Below are positions 55,348-64,000 of a stretch of DNA of 64,000 nucleotides, piece by piece. The stretch covers positions 2,371,001 to 2,435,000 of the forward strand of contig NZ_CP144906.1 of NCBI RefSeq assembly GCF_036699995.1, given 5' to 3'. The DNA comes from Clostridium beijerinckii (GTDB taxonomy: Bacteria; Bacillota; Clostridia; Clostridiales; Clostridiaceae). The first letter of the stretch is position 1. Each line of letters starts with the position of its first letter. Position numbers and translations under genes: made by a program. The notes under the pieces are model-generated. The model made no database searches. It saw only the letters and a list, made by a program, of their open reading frames with translations, and was not told the origin of the DNA.

Positions 55348-57351
55348 ATGGAAAATTTTCAAAAATATAAAAGAATGTATTTTATGCCACCAAAAGTGAC
55401 ATATGATTGGGTGAAAAAAGATTATATAGATAAAGCGCCTAGATGGTGCAGTGTTGATTTACGTGATGGAAATCAATCATTAATTGAACCTATGAGTTTA
55501 GAAGAAAAGTTAGAATTTTTTAATATGTTAGTAAAAATAGGCTTTAAAGAAATTGAAGTAGGATTTCCAGCGGCTTCTGAAACTGAATATCAATTTATAA
55601 GAACATTAATTGAGAAAAATATGATTCCTAATGATGTCTCAATTCAGGTATTAACTCAGGCTAGAGAACATATCATTAGAAAGACTTTTCAGGCGGTTAA
55701 AGGGGCTCCGCATGCAGTAATTCATTTATATAACTCAACTTCAGTTGCACAAAGAGAGCAGGTCTTTGGCAAATCTAAGGATGAAATTAAGCAGCTTGCT
55801 GTAAATGGGGCAAAACTTCTAAAAGAAATAGCAGAAGAAGAAAAAGGTAACTATTCATTTCAATATAGCCCAGAAAGTTTTCCGGGAACAGAAGTAGATT
55901 ATGCGGTAGAAGTATGTAATGCAGTATTAGATGTTTGGAAGCCGACAAAAGAAGAGAAGGCAATCATTAATATTCCTACAACAGTTGAAAATGCAATGCC
56001 TCATGTATTTGCCTGCCAAGTTGAATATATTCACAAAAACTTAAAGTATAGGGATGCTGTAACTTTATGCTTACATCCACATAATGATAGAGGAAGTGGA
56101 GTGAGTGATGCAGAGTTTGGTATACTTGCAGGCGCAGATAGAATAGAAGGAACTCTATTTGGTAATGGTGAGAGGACCGGGAATTTAGATATTGTTACAG
56201 TTGCTATGAATCTTTATTCTCATGGTGTAGATCCTAATTTGAATTTTAGAAATATGCCTGAAATAGTTGAAAATTATGAGAGATTAACCAATATGCAAGT
56301 AAGTATGCGTCAACCATATGCTGGTGAATTAGTATTTACTGCCTTTTCAGGTTCTCATCAGGATGCTATTTCGAAGGGAATAAAGTGGCGTGAAAATAAA
56401 GAGTGTACGTATTGGGAAGTTCCGTATTTACCTATTGATCCAATGGATGTTGGGCGTCAATATGATTCAGATGTTATCCGCATTAACAGTCAATCAGGTA
56501 AAGGTGGAGTGGCTTATATATTACAAAAGAATTTCGGAATATCACTTCCAAAACAGATGCAGGAAGCATTTGGGTATACAGTAAAGGATGTATCAGATAA
56601 GGCTCATAGAGAATTAACACCAGAAGGAATTTATAAAATTTTAGAAGAGAAGTTTATTCGTAACTCCCATGTATTTCAAATTCCAGAATGTCATTTTATA
56701 CAAGGAGAGGAGATGGCAGCCGATACTACAATTTGTCATGGTGGGAAAATACAATGTATAACAGCGCATGGAAACGGAAGATTAGATGCAGTTAGCAATG
56801 CAATTAAACAGTATTTTGATATTGATTATGAATTAGATGTGTATGAAGAACATTCATTAACAAGAGGGTCATCATCGAAAGCTGTTACTTATGTGGGAAT
56901 TAAATGCCATAACAAGCTTTATTGGGGTGTAGGAATAGAAAATGATATTATTAATTCATCAATTGCCGCTTTAGCAGTAGCAGTTAATCAACTAGAAGAG
57001 ATTAAGAATATGAAAAGATCAGATAGTAGAATGACAGAGGTATTGAATTATATTCAATCAAACTATAAGACGGTCACATTAGAAAAGCTTTCAGAAACTT
57101 TTTACTTATCTAAGCCTTACTTATCGAAATATATTAAAGAAAGCACAAATAGTACTTTTGTGGATATAGTAAAACAAATTAGAATGGATAAAGCTAAGAG
57201 CCTACTTAAAGGCAGTGGAATGACAGTAGAAAATATTGCAGAGCAAGTTGGTTATGAAAATGTAGAGCATTTTATTAGATTGTTTAAGAAAGCATATGGA
57301 ATAACTCCGGTAGAATTTAGAAATAATATACCTAAGCGAATGGAGCAATAA
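55348..57351 (+). CDS. leuA: 2-Isopropylmalate synthase fused to an AraC-type DNA-binding domain
   Basis: The product is 667 aa. I use ATG 55348 (GGGGAGTGATAGG upstream); a longer frame from 55300 has no site. Residues 1-~560 are a LeuA of the long (LeuA2) type: [11 protein letters not shown] with catalytic Arg39/Asp40, [18 protein letters not shown] metal motif, [10 protein letters not shown]. The C-terminal regulatory domain is followed by a complete AraC-type double helix-turn-helix (about 572-665: [20 protein letters not shown], then [20 protein letters not shown]). The enzyme commits acetyl-CoA and ketoisovalerate to leucine. The fusion may let it act as its own leucine-sensing regulator. 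No other leu genes are adjacent. Confidence 0.93.
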   Translation: MENFQKYKRMYFMPPKVTYDWVKKDYIDKAPRWCSVDLRDGNQSLIEPMSLEEKLEFFNMLVKIGFKEIEVGFPAASETEYQFIRTLIEKNMIPNDVSIQVLTQAREHIIRKTFQAVKGAPHAVIHLYNSTSVAQREQVFGKSKDEIKQLAVNGAKLLKEIAEEEKGNYSFQYSPESFPGTEVDYAVEVCNAVLDVWKPTKEEKAIINIPTTVENAMPHVFACQVEYIHKNLKYRDAVTLCLHPHNDRGSGVSDAEFGILAGADRIEGTLFGNGERTGNLDIVTVAMNLYSHGVDPNLNFRNMPEIVENYERLTNMQVSMRQPYAGELVFTAFSGSHQDAISKGIKWRENKECTYWEVPYLPIDPMDVGRQYDSDVIRINSQSGKGGVAYILQKNFGISLPKQMQEAFGYTVKDVSDKAHRELTPEGIYKILEEKFIRNSHVFQIPECHFIQGEEMAADTTICHGGKIQCITAHGNGRLDAVSNAIKQYFDIDYELDVYEEHSLTRGSSSKAVTYVGIKCHNKLYWGVGIENDIINSSIAALAVAVNQLEEIKNMKRSDSRMTEVLNYIQSNYKTVTLEKLSETFYLSKPYLSKYIKESTNSTFVDIVKQIRMDKAKSLLKGSGMTVENIAEQVGYENVEHFIRLFKKAYGITPVEFRNNIPKRMEQ

Positions 57352-57482
57352 AATAATAAATTTGTCTTTTTGTAAAAAGATTTGATGAAAAAATATAGAC
57401 TAATATGTCATACTATGGTATATTATATACATAACAAATGATTTGAAAAAACTAAAGATTTAAATAAACTAAAGATATTTCG

Positions 57483-57519
57483 AAAAGAGATGACTATAGA
57501 GATGGTTATCTCTTTTCTT
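57483..57519 (+). terminator. Terminator of the leuA-araC gene
   Basis: AAAAGAGATGACTA pairs with TGGTTATCTCTTTT, then CTTATTT. Confidence 0.82.
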
Positions 57520-57927
57520 ATTTATAAAGTAAGAGGCAAAATAATTATAAAACTTAGATAAATTCTTCTTTTAGCACTATAAATACATTAAAAGCGTTTG
57601 TCGAAAAAAACCTGATAATCAATATTAAAAAATATAGATTATTTTTTAATATTGTGTTAATATAAATGTATACAAAAGATATCCAAACCCCACTCTTAAT
57701 CTCCCCTAAATTTTATATAAGATACAGCCATAACTTGGCTGTATTTTTTTGCGTATTTAGTTAAGAGATATGTTAATGCACTATAGGTCACCTAATCAAT
57801 TAGAAAGTGATTTTACAACAATTAGATCATATTTACAATATATGCTATAATTTAGCCTAGTAGTAGATATAAATTTAAGGATGTCTTTTTAATGATTATA
57901 TAAATGCTTACACTCGGAGGAAAGAAA
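57520..57927. other. Intergenic region, no gene seen
   Basis: It contains a second terminator-like hairpin at 57722, about 200 bp after the first, with no gene between them. Confidence 0.4.
57722..57752 (+). terminator. Terminator-like hairpin
   Basis: ATACAGCC pairs with GGCTGTAT, followed by TTTTTTG; a similar stem (GCAG, then CTGTATTTTTT) occurs at 34136. Confidence 0.7.
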
Positions 57928-58263
57928 ATGGAGATTATAAAATCAATATTATATTTTATATTGGCTGGAATATTTGAAATTGGAGGTGGATATCTTATAT
58001 GGATATGGTTACGCGATGGAAGAAGCTATTTATATGGAGTTATAGGGGCGGTCATATTAATTTTATATGGAATAATTCCTACGTTACAGCCTTCAAATGC
58101 TAATTTTGGTAAGGTATATGCAGCATATGGAGGAATATTTATTGTAATGTCAATTTTATGGGGATGGAAAATTGATAATATAGTACCTGATAAGTTTGAT
58201 TTAATTGGTGGATGTATAGCTCTAGTAGGTGTTATTGTAATTATGTATGCACCCAGAGGATAG
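57928..58263 (+). CDS. ynfA: UPF0060 (YnfA-like) small membrane protein
   Basis: The 111-aa protein has four membrane helices: [57 protein letters not shown], and [18 protein letters not shown]. The FEIGGGYL and RPS/QPS-type loop are typical of UPF0060, a DMT-like small transporter family. I start at ATG 57928 because CGGAGGAAAG lies just upstream; an earlier in-frame ATG at 57904 precedes that site. Confidence 0.93.
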   Translation: MEIIKSILYFILAGIFEIGGGYLIWIWLRDGRSYLYGVIGAVILILYGIIPTLQPSNANFGKVYAAYGGIFIVMSILWGWKIDNIVPDKFDLIGGCIALVGVIVIMYAPRG

Positions 58264-58448
58264 TAGAGTGTGTTATGATAAAAATTCGTATATAAAAATG
58301 AAGTGTGAAGAGTTTGAAAAAGCTTTAAAAATGGAAATACTTTAAGAAAAATGTAATGGATGATTATTACTAATATTTGAATTAATATAAAATTATAGAA
58401 GGGAAATATAAACTTTTATATAATTATCTATATTAAGGGGATGAGTTG

Positions 58449-58667
58449 ATGAATCAAAATGTAGATATAATATTAGAAATAATAAAAAATATGCCATGTG
58501 AAAATATCGAAGAGGTTGATATTCCTAGATCTTTGGGATATGAGCAGATAGGAATGAATATTGATGAATTTGATGAGGCAATCAAGTACATACAAGATAA
58601 TGGTTTACTGAGGAAAATAGTTCCTATATTTAAAGATAATAAGATAGTACTAATAAATATAATGTGA
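58449..58667 (+). CDS. Small 72-aa protein, possible winged-helix type
   Basis: ATG 58449 follows AAGGGGATGAG. The pattern IILEIIKNMPCENIEEVDIP, then MNIDEFDEAIKYIQDNGLL and a final beta hairpin, looks like a winged-helix domain. No family is recognised. It begins a run of three short genes on the same strand. Confidence 0.6.
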   Translation: MNQNVDIILEIIKNMPCENIEEVDIPRSLGYEQIGMNIDEFDEAIKYIQDNGLLRKIVPIFKDNKIVLINIM

Positions 58668-58699
58668 AATCAGACTAAATTTTTAGAAAGGCGGCTAAT

Positions 58700-58933
58700 A
58701 TGACTAGTAAAGAAATAGAATTTGTTGATTTAACTAACCAACAGTATGAAGCTTTGATTAAAATGCAAATGGAATCATATAAAAAAATATTGGATTTTTG
58801 CAGAGAAAATATAAATGACTCAGAGAAAGTAGATCTTATAGATAAGAACTTACTAAAAATAGATGAAAAAATAATAACAAAATTAGAGGAAATGAGAGTT
58901 TTCAATAAAATATTTATAGAGACAGTTAAGTAA
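58700..58933 (+). CDS. Small 77-aa helical protein, unrecognised
   Basis: AAAGGCGG precedes ATG 58700. The product MTSKEIEFVDLTNQQYEALI is almost all helix with strong heptad character (ILDFCRENINDSEKVDLIDK, NLLKIDEKIITKLEEM), possibly a coiled-coil dimer. It lies 32 bp after the previous gene. Confidence 0.6.
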   Translation: MTSKEIEFVDLTNQQYEALIKMQMESYKKILDFCRENINDSEKVDLIDKNLLKIDEKIITKLEEMRVFNKIFIETVK

Positions 58934-58999
58934 GATTAAATATTTTTAGAGGAATTTCTCCTTTTTTGTATAATTATTATTATGGAAAGAGGTGAGGAT

Positions 59000-59419
59000 A
59001 TGGAATTTAATCAGAAGTCATGGATTGAAAACTATGTACATAGCTTATGCCCGAAAAAAATTAGTAAAGAAAATGTAGATAAAGAGATAAATAGCATAAT
59101 AACTTTAATTAATGAGTTATTTAGTAGTAGAAATGCAGACAAGTATGTTGAATTTGTCCCTGATGAAAATTCTATAATATTTCCAGGTAGAAAAGCAAAT
59201 ATTTTTATAAGATATAGTATAGATGGAAATGGTAATGAATTGAAAATATCAAAACATAAAAATCGTGAATTAAGCAGTAGTGTTGAAAAAGCAATATTAA
59301 TAAGTTGCAAAGGTGAAGAATATGTGGTAAAAGATGAACCTTCGATAACAATGGACGAAATGTCATTTGATGGTTTAAAAGATTCTATTAATTATGCATT
59401 AAGCAAAATATTAAACTAA
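59000..59419 (+). CDS. 139-aa protein, unrecognised
   Basis: ATG 59000 has AAAGAGGTGAGG upstream; ATG 58982 lies before that site. The sequence (WIENYVHSLCPKKISKENVD) has a helical head and a beta-rich middle (NSIIFPGRKANIFIRYSIDG). No family is recognised. It is the last of three small genes and is followed by a terminator. Confidence 0.62.
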   Translation: MEFNQKSWIENYVHSLCPKKISKENVDKEINSIITLINELFSSRNADKYVEFVPDENSIIFPGRKANIFIRYSIDGNGNELKISKHKNRELSSSVEKAILISCKGEEYVVKDEPSITMDEMSFDGLKDSINYALSKILN

Positions 59420-59429
59420 ACATCTATGT

Positions 59430-59458
59430 AAGAGAACCCTGGAGAGGGTTCTCTTGTT
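59430..59458 (+). terminator. Terminator of the small-gene run
   Basis: AGAGAACCCT pairs with AGGGTTCTCT around GGAG, followed by TGTTATA. Confidence 0.88.
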
Positions 59459-59701
59459 ATATACTTTTATTTTTTAGTAAAATTTTAAGAAAACATTTTC
59501 AACTGACAAAAAACTGACAAAATTTAATGGTAATATATATATTAGAAAGTGTAAATGTTGTCAATAATGTATTATAGATAATATAAAAAAATTTTTATAT
59601 TGCGTGATAATGTTTACAAAAAGTCATAAAGTTTTAATTATTTTTGTATAAAAATCACAAGAATTTAATATTATCATATATTTAAAAGAGGTGAGAACAA
59701 C

Positions 59702-59869
59702 ATGGGGAATATAATTAAAATTAATATGTACGCTGAAATGAACAAAAAAAAGAATGTTAAGCTAGATTTAAAAACAGTAGAAGAAGTCATTTTAGAATAT
59801 AATAAATGGCTAAAGAAAAACAACAGAGAGGATAAAATAGAGACTTATGAAAAGTTTTTACAAGTATAA
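59702..59869 (+). CDS. Small 55-aa protein
   Basis: ATG 59702 follows AGAGGTGAGAACAAC. The product MGNIIKINMYAEMNKKKNVK, then a helix (TVEEVILEYNKWLKKNNRED) is basic and Lys-rich. No family is recognised. A terminator follows at once, supporting a real transcription unit. Confidence 0.6.
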   Translation: MGNIIKINMYAEMNKKKNVKLDLKTVEEVILEYNKWLKKNNREDKIETYEKFLQV

Positions 59870-59876
59870 TTATCTT

Positions 59877-59918
59877 TAAAGGTAGATTGAGTGATAATGC
59901 TTAATTTACCTTTTTTTA
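59877..59918 (+). terminator. Terminator of the 55-aa gene
   Basis: AAAGGTAGATTGAG pairs with CTTAATTTACCTTT (one G-T type mismatch region), followed by TTTTATT. Confidence 0.8.
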
Positions 59919-59935
59919 TTTTTATGTAGAAATAT

Positions 59936-60120
59936 AGATAAGCTAACTAAGACCCGAACTTATACATATAACTCGCCGAAATGAATAATATACTTTTGTT
60001 CCAGTTTCTAGGTAATTCTGATGGGTGATTCTAAGGCTATAAAGTTGCATTCAACCTGTTGCTTAGAACCTTCAGCGATAGTTTCATAGCTTTTCGGAAC
60101 AAAATATTTATGATTTCGGT
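59936..60120. repeat. Foldback element, internally deleted short copy
   Basis: 59936-60049 matches 32321-32433, and 60049-60116 matches 32994-33062, with the ~560 bp between them missing. The joint is at GTTGCATTCAACCTG. Both segments differ from the long copy by only scattered bases. Confidence 0.82.
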
Positions 60121-60462
60121 ACGTTACCACATAAATTTAGTTTTAGAGTTGGATATCTATAACAGAGCAGTTAAATCTGAAAAATTTAAGATTTTTGGAG
60201 TTTATTGTGAGTTAATGTAAAGAAAACTCTATTTTATGTTAAAATATAAGTAGATTTTAAAAGTGTATTTTGGTAAAGGGAGAGAAAGGTATTAATATAG
60301 AATAAAAAAATAAATTATTAAAATATCAGTAAATAATTATAGAGTTTTAGTAAATAAGTGATGAAAATGAAAAAATGTATCTAAGAAATTGTAGTGAGAT
60401 ATTAAAAGATTGGGTAAATTTATGTGAAGATAAAGAATTTTACTAAAGAATGGAGGTACGTT
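60121..60462. other. AT-rich upstream region of the second sigma-54 activator
   Basis: No gene or clear structure is seen after the foldback copy. It should hold the activator promoter. Confidence 0.4.
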
Positions 60463-62427
60463 ATGGAGAATAAAGAACTATTAATTGAAAACTCACATAA
60501 GAGAAGTGAAAGTTATGGAGTTGAAAAAAATTCAGATCACTCAAATAAGATTCTTACTGGTGAAGAATTAGAAAATATATTAACTATTAATAAAGAATTA
60601 ATAGAAGTATCTAAAATATACATAGATATGGTATTTTCAGCAGTTATGGATAATGAATTTATTATAGTGTTAACAGATAAAAATGGGTGCATTCTATATA
60701 TTAAAGGAGCAGAAGAAAATAATAGTAAGCTTGGAGGGAATAATCTTGAAGTTGGGGCTTATATGGACGAGCAAAATATAGGTACTAATGCAATGGGAAC
60801 AGCAATTAAAGAAGACAGGTGTATTCAGATAACTGCAACTGAGCATTACATAAAAAGGTTCCACAATTTAACATGCTCTGCTGCACCTATTCATAATACA
60901 AAGGGAGAAATTATTGGAACATTGAACTTAACAGGTAGAAGAGATATGAAGCATCCACATACTTTAGGATTAGTTGTTTTTGGTGTAAAGGCAATCGAAA
61001 ATGAATTGGACAAGAAGGGGATACGCGACATATTGAATCAAACCTATAACTATATGGAGAGTGTCATAGATAATGTTGATAAAGGCATCATGATAGTAAA
61101 TAAAGAGTATAAAGTAATAAATATAAATAAACTTGGAGTAGAGATATTTAATATAGATAAGGATTTGATAATAAGTCAAGATATACATTATATTTTGCCT
61201 GATTTGGGAAATGTAATAGAGGAACTTGAAAACCATAATGGTGATATTATAAAGGAATTAAAATTAAAACATACAAGCAGACATAAAATAAGGTTGCTTT
61301 TTAAAGGTCTTAAACATAAAGATAATATTATAGGTATGGTTGTAACAATAAGTTATGAAAAAGAAGGAAAAGACAACAAAAATGCAACAGGGGCATTTTT
61401 TACTTTTAATGATATAATTGGAGATAGTGCAGCCATTGTTAATGTGATAACTAACTGTAAGGTTATTGCAAATAGTCCTTCAACTGTTCTAATTCAAGGG
61501 GAAAGTGGAACCGGTAAAGAAATATTAGCACAGGCTATGCATAATTATAGTTTGCGAAGAAGAAATAAATTTGTTGCAATAAATTGTGGAGCTATACCAG
61601 CTAATATAATAGAAAGTGAATTGTTTGGGTATGAGGATGGGACTTTTACAGGAGGAAAAAGAGGCGGAAATCCAGGTAAGTTTGAGATTGCAAGCGGAGG
61701 TACTTTGTTTTTGGACGAAATTGGGGAAATGCCGCTTGATGCACAGGTTAAGCTGTTAAGAGTGCTTCAAAATGGAAGAGTTACAAGACTTGGTGGAAGC
61801 AAAGAGATTCCTATAGATGTAAGAGTTATAGCAGCAACTAATAAAAATTTAAAAAGAGAAGTTCAAAAAGGGAATTTTAGAGAAGATTTATACTATAGAT
61901 TATGTGTAATTCCAATCACTTTACCGCCTTTAAGAGAGAGAAAAGGCGATGTGAAAATGCTTATTGACTTCTTCTTAAGGATTAAATCTTTTCAGTTGAA
62001 TAAATCAATACCAGAGCTTGATAAAAGTTTATATAATAAGTTATTAGACTATGATTGGCCTGGAAATATAAGAGAGCTTGAAAATTATATTGAGAATATA
62101 GTAAATTTAGATGGACGATCATCTTTTAATTTATGGGAATTTGAAGACAATCAAAGTGTTGAGATAGACAAAACATATGATAGGAAAATATTAAAAGATG
62201 ATTTTTTAAGTAAAGAGATATGGGAAGACGATCAGACAAATGGCTTTTTAAAGAATGTTAATACTGAAAAGACTGAGTATATGGTGAATACTTTAAACTT
62301 AGAAGAACTTGAAATGAAAGCAATCCATGAAGCTGTAAGAATAAATAATCATAATATGACAAAAGCGGCTAAAACTTTAGGTATAAGTAGAAACACTCTA
62401 TATCTAAAATTAAAAAAACGTAAATAA
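60463..62427 (+). CDS. AcoR-like sigma-54 activator, GAF-PAS-AAA+-Fis
   Basis: The product is 654 aa. I start at ATG 60463 (TGGAGG upstream); GTG 60424 has no site. A GAF domain (about 30-180, NIGTNAMGTAIKEDRCIQI, and FHNLTCSAAPIHN) is followed by a PAS (about 195-290). The AAA+ domain has Walker A GESGTGKE (about 347), and the sigma-54 loop reads GTFTGG instead of GAFTGA. The Walker B region is GGTLFLDEIGEM. A Fis helix (MTKAAKTLGISRNTLYLKLK) ends it. It lies just upstream of a sigma-54 promoter and alcohol dehydrogenase, which it very probably activates in response to a substrate or redox cue. Confidence 0.93.
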   Translation: MENKELLIENSHKRSESYGVEKNSDHSNKILTGEELENILTINKELIEVSKIYIDMVFSAVMDNEFIIVLTDKNGCILYIKGAEENNSKLGGNNLEVGAYMDEQNIGTNAMGTAIKEDRCIQITATEHYIKRFHNLTCSAAPIHNTKGEIIGTLNLTGRRDMKHPHTLGLVVFGVKAIENELDKKGIRDILNQTYNYMESVIDNVDKGIMIVNKEYKVININKLGVEIFNIDKDLIISQDIHYILPDLGNVIEELENHNGDIIKELKLKHTSRHKIRLLFKGLKHKDNIIGMVVTISYEKEGKDNKNATGAFFTFNDIIGDSAAIVNVITNCKVIANSPSTVLIQGESGTGKEILAQAMHNYSLRRRNKFVAINCGAIPANIIESELFGYEDGTFTGGKRGGNPGKFEIASGGTLFLDEIGEMPLDAQVKLLRVLQNGRVTRLGGSKEIPIDVRVIAATNKNLKREVQKGNFREDLYYRLCVIPITLPPLRERKGDVKMLIDFFLRIKSFQLNKSIPELDKSLYNKLLDYDWPGNIRELENYIENIVNLDGRSSFNLWEFEDNQSVEIDKTYDRKILKDDFLSKEIWEDDQTNGFLKNVNTEKTEYMVNTLNLEELEMKAIHEAVRINNHNMTKAAKTLGISRNTLYLKLKKRK

Positions 62428-62437
62428 ATTATAAAGC

Positions 62438-62490
62438 ATGTCCTAAAATATTACGCTGTATTAAATTTATACTGTATTATTTTAGGACAT
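62438..62490. promoter_or_regulatory. Perfect 13-bp-arm inverted repeat, terminator or activator site
   Basis: ATGTCCTAAAATA and TATTTTAGGACAT are perfect inverses with a 27-bp spacer. It begins 11 bp after the activator gene and ends about 210 bp before the -24 box, the same arrangement as at 19737 in the dha module. Only a weak T-run follows. Confidence 0.55.
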
Positions 62491-62698
62491 ATCTTTGTTA
62501 AAAATTATTTATATAAATGAGTATATGCTTAACAATTAATCTATGTATAATTTATTTTTTATATATTTAATAACTTAATTTAAACCCTTTAAATATAATA
62601 TTTCTCAGGAATTACGAGTTTTTTGTTAGAAAAGTACTCTTATATTTTGACATTTTATTATCATAAATATAAAATATATTGATAAAATAATCACAAGT

Positions 62699-62714
62699 TG
62701 GCATGAATATTGCT
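62699..62714 (+). promoter_or_regulatory. Sigma-54 (-24/-12) promoter of the alcohol dehydrogenase
   Basis: TGGCATGAATATTGCT has the 10-nt GG-GC spacing and differs from the dha promoter (19895) at a single base. It lies about 95 bp before the gene start. Confidence 0.9.
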
Positions 62715-62807
62715 TTAATAATTTATGTGGTCAAAAATAGACATATTAACTTATTATTTTACAACTATGCAAAATAATAAATGAGCAAATTTTAGGAGGA
62801 AATATTT

Positions 62808-63974
62808 ATGGCACGTTTTACTTTACCAAGAGACATTTATCATGGAGAAGGAGCACTTGAGGCACTTAAAACTTTAAAGGGTAAGAAAGCTTTCGTAGTA
62901 GTTGGTGGCGGATCAATGAAAAGATTTGGTTTTCTTAAACAAGTTGAAGATTATTTAAAAGAAGCAGGAATGGAAGTAGAATTATTTGAAGGTGTTGAAC
63001 CAGATCCATCAGTGGAAACAGTAATGAAAGGCGCAGAAGCTATGAGAAACTTTGAGCCTGATTGGATAGTTGCAATCGGTGGAGGATCACCAATTGATGC
63101 TGCAAAGGCTATGTGGATATTCTACGAATACCCAGATTTTACGTTTGAACAAGCAGTTGTTCCATTTGGATTACCAGACCTTAGACAAAAAGCTAAGTTT
63201 GTAGCTATTCCATCAACAAGCGGTACAGCTACAGAAGTTACAGCATTCTCAGTTATCACAAATTATTCAGAAAAAATTAAATATCCTTTAGCTGATTTTA
63301 ACATAACTCCAGATATAGCAATAGTTGATTCAGCACTTGCTCAAACTATGCCAAAAACTTTAACAGCTCATACTGGAATGGATGCATTAACTCACGCTAT
63401 AGAAGCATACACTGCATCACTTCAATCAAATTTCTCAGATCCATTAGCAATTAAAGCTATAGAAATGGTTCAAGAAAATTTATTAAAATCATTTGAAGGA
63501 GATAAAGAAGCTAGAAATCTAATGCATGAAGCTCAATGTTTAGCTGGAATGGCATTTTCTAATGCATTACTTGGAATAGTTCACTCAATGGCTCATAAGG
63601 TTGGTGCTGTATTCCATATTCCTCATGGATGTGCAAATGCTATATTTTTACCATATGTAATTGAGTATAATAGAACAAAATGCGAAAATAGATATGGAGA
63701 TATTGCGAGAGCTTTAAAATTAAAGGGAAATAATGATGCCGAGTTAACTGATTCATTAATCGAATTAATTAATGGATTAAATGATAAGTTAGAAATTCCT
63801 CACTCAATGAAAGAGTATGGAGTTACTGAAGAAGATTTTAAAGCTAATCTTTCATTTATAGCTCATAATGCAGTATTAGATGCATGTACAGGATCAAATC
63901 CTAGAGAAATAGATGATGCTACAATGGAAAAATTATTTGAATGCACATACTATGGAACTAAAGTTAATTTATAA
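62808..63974 (+). CDS. Iron-dependent alcohol dehydrogenase
   Basis: The 388-aa group III (Fe-type) alcohol dehydrogenase interconverts aldehydes and primary alcohols, probably butanal/butanol or ethanal/ethanol in a solvent producer. The NAD(P)-binding GGGSPIDAAKAMW lies at 91-103. Iron ligands by position are Asp192 and His196 (TGMDALTHAIEAY), His259 (GIVHSMAHK) and His273 (IPHGCAN), with the same spacing as in E. coli FucO. TAGGAGGAAATATTT gives a strong start. Expression should depend on sigma-54 and the activator encoded upstream. Confidence 0.96.
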   Translation: MARFTLPRDIYHGEGALEALKTLKGKKAFVVVGGGSMKRFGFLKQVEDYLKEAGMEVELFEGVEPDPSVETVMKGAEAMRNFEPDWIVAIGGGSPIDAAKAMWIFYEYPDFTFEQAVVPFGLPDLRQKAKFVAIPSTSGTATEVTAFSVITNYSEKIKYPLADFNITPDIAIVDSALAQTMPKTLTAHTGMDALTHAIEAYTASLQSNFSDPLAIKAIEMVQENLLKSFEGDKEARNLMHEAQCLAGMAFSNALLGIVHSMAHKVGAVFHIPHGCANAIFLPYVIEYNRTKCENRYGDIARALKLKGNNDAELTDSLIELINGLNDKLEIPHSMKEYGVTEEDFKANLSFIAHNAVLDACTGSNPREIDDATMEKLFECTYYGTKVNL

Positions 63975-64000
63975 AATAAATAAAGGCAATTTTTTTATTT

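Noticed and set aside
1..64000. CRISPR arrays, rRNA and tRNA genes
   Set aside because: Reading through, I found no regularly spaced direct repeats and no tRNA- or rRNA-like segments; a covariance scan would be needed to exclude a degenerate one.

Overview
The window is very AT-rich DNA from a low-GC Firmicute, most likely a solventogenic Clostridium of the C. beijerinckii group. This is an inference from protein style: GatCAB, PTS-type DHA kinase, an iron alcohol dehydrogenase, sigma-54 activators, Spo0E-like phosphatases, choline-binding-type wall repeats and a T-box leader. Several genes use TTG or GTG starts. I saw no rRNA, tRNA or CRISPR array.

Layout. 1-1.9 kb: end of gatA and complete gatB. 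2-7.6 kb: orphan and small genes (a 623-aa unknown, a wall-binding protein, a Spo0E-like phosphatase, an ankyrin protein) separated by long AT-rich gaps. 7.7-10.9 kb: the peroxide-defence pair ahpF/ahpC on the minus strand behind a perfect Fur-type box, plus a LysR gene. 11-14.6 kb: a heterodimeric ABC exporter. 14.7-17.2 kb: a polysaccharide deacetylase gene split by an IS110-family element. 17.7-22.5 kb: an HPr-PAS-PAS-AAA+ sigma-54 activator followed by a sigma-54 promoter and dhaK-dhaL-dhaM. 23-26.3 kb: a flavin reductase-like gene, a tryptophan T-box with trpB2, and a lipoprotein. 27.4-32.2 kb: an IS5-like element, an old-yellow-enzyme gene, a MarR regulator and a drug exporter sharing an operator-like motif. 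32.3-33.1 kb: a large foldback element. 33.1-37.6 kb: 3D-domain protein, FEN-type exonuclease, VOC protein, rubredoxin-like protein, HKD-motif protein. 38-49 kb: a hybrid histidine kinase, then an accessory region of Spo0E/XRE genes and many short unrecognised genes. 49.2-53.4 kb: a double-kinase sensor and its REC-SARP regulator. 53.7-59.9 kb: minE-like, cupin, ArsC/Spx-like, a LeuA-AraC fusion, ynfA and short unknowns. 60.4-64 kb: a second sigma-54 activator, a second sigma-54 promoter and an iron alcohol dehydrogenase.

How the parts fit together. The two sigma-54 modules have the same design: activator gene, inverted repeat, promoter TTGGCATGARTATTGCT (identical but for one base), then fermentation genes. 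The OYE-MarR-MFS block looks like one MarR regulon. The 41.9-43.7 kb region holds what appears to be a tandemly duplicated and partly decayed XRE/Spo0E cassette.

Strongest observation. The IS110-family element carries, in its 5' non-coding region, two segments that match or complement the exact DNA it is inserted in. This is the arrangement expected of a bridge (seek) RNA, so the programmed target can be read from the sequence. Other notable items are the LeuA-AraC fusion, a Spo0E-MEDS fusion, a five-copy ~105-bp dispersed repeat, and a foldback element with an internally deleted second copy.
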